64,000 nt of DNA, taken from contig NZ_JACCCY010000005.1 in the NCBI RefSeq assembly GCF_013409575.1, positions 62,001 to 126,000 of the forward strand, in the 5' to 3' direction. Under the pieces are notes generated by a model, which worked only from the letters and a program-made list of their open reading frames with translations, made no database searches and was not told the DNA's origin. Positions within the stretch are counted from its first letter, which is position 1; the number at the start of each line of letters is the position of its first letter. Both the position numbers and the translations under genes were made by a program. Positions 63,959-64,000 of the stretch are shown piece after piece. The stretch is from Macellibacteroides fermentans (lineage in GTDB: Bacteria; Bacteroidota; Bacteroidia; Bacteroidales; Tannerellaceae).

Positions 63959-64000
63959 GGGGGTACAGTAATTCGAAGCGAAGGGGGTACAGTTTGGTCA
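63959..64000 (-). repeat. Two inverted copies of the repeat at the window edge, possible mobile-element terminus
   Basis: GGGGGTACAGT at 63959-63969 and GGGGGTACAGTTTGG at 63983-63997 are in the opposite orientation to copies A and B. The window ends in TTTGGTCA. Several short repeats near one end are a feature of IS21-type elements, but no transposase is inside the window, so this is only a suggestion. Confidence 0.5.

Noticed and set aside
63774-63971. 65-codon Lys-rich plus-strand frame after tRNA-Asp
   Set aside because: It runs through a strong terminator and two repeat copies and has no family likeness or promoter.

Overview
The window looks like a chromosomal segment of a Bacteroidota species, most likely order Bacteroidales and perhaps close to Parabacteroides or Dysgonomonas. 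The genus is inference. The support is a SusC/SusD pair with a one-piece hybrid two-component regulator, several TonB-linked outer-membrane proteins, short lipoproteins, an S6-S18-L9 ribosomal operon, and many copies of the Bacteroidota -7 promoter box TAnnTTTG (often with a TTG or TTTG about 20 bases upstream). Base composition is moderately AT-rich. No phage, CRISPR array, rRNA or plasmid functions were seen.

Layout. 1-2.3 kb: 5' part of an outer-membrane beta-barrel receptor, a 56-residue membrane protein and an AraC-type regulator. 2.5-6.1 kb: an envelope-modification cluster with an MBOAT O-acyltransferase, an SGNH-like partner and a divergent polyprenyl-phosphate sugar-phosphate transferase homologue. 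6.1-9.4 kb: two nitroreductase-fold proteins and a CstA-type transporter. 9.4-22.9 kb: a small polysaccharide utilisation locus with a hybrid regulator, a secreted GH2 beta-galactosidase and SusD/SusC. 23.3-25.4 kb: a YegP-like protein and an intact IS4-family insertion sequence with terminal inverted repeats and a 9-bp target duplication. 25.5-28.9 kb: a membrane-anchored TPR/HTH protein followed by a duplicated promoter module and three small unknown proteins. 29-33 kb: a DUF438-hemerythrin-PAS protein with a DUF1858-DUF2249 protein, a NIPSNAP protein and a FucP-like sugar transporter. 33.2-35.6 kb: a CapD/FlaA1-type nucleotide-sugar enzyme with an in-frame TGA near its N terminus, and a small HAD protein.

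The second half is mostly housekeeping: alpha/beta hydrolase, rpsF-rpsR-rplI, a TonB receptor, a small lipoprotein, an acyl-CoA ligase, mtaB followed by a lipid-A-type acyltransferase and a GT2, NhaD, ABC-F, MFS, a tandem pair of 127-residue secreted proteins, YitT, an aminotransferase, a LolC/E-type permease, a membrane GT2, lysC-lysA, and a tight six-gene run purU-hisH-hisA-hisF-hisIE-ftsE. It ends with tRNA-Asp(GTC) and a cluster of GGGGGTACAGT repeats that may be the edge of another mobile element.

No complete unknown defence or mobile system was recognised. The points most worth checking are the TGA in the CapD homologue, the Asp-Asp to Asn-Asn change in the GT4-like protein beside the MBOAT/SGNH pair, the duplicated TGTAGACACT promoter module, the possible alternative RNA pairing upstream of the 17.54 kb terminator, and the repeats at the right edge. 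Starts were moved downstream of the longest open frame where a signal peptide, a promoter box or the family's usual N terminus pointed to it. All function calls come from reading motifs; no database search was run.
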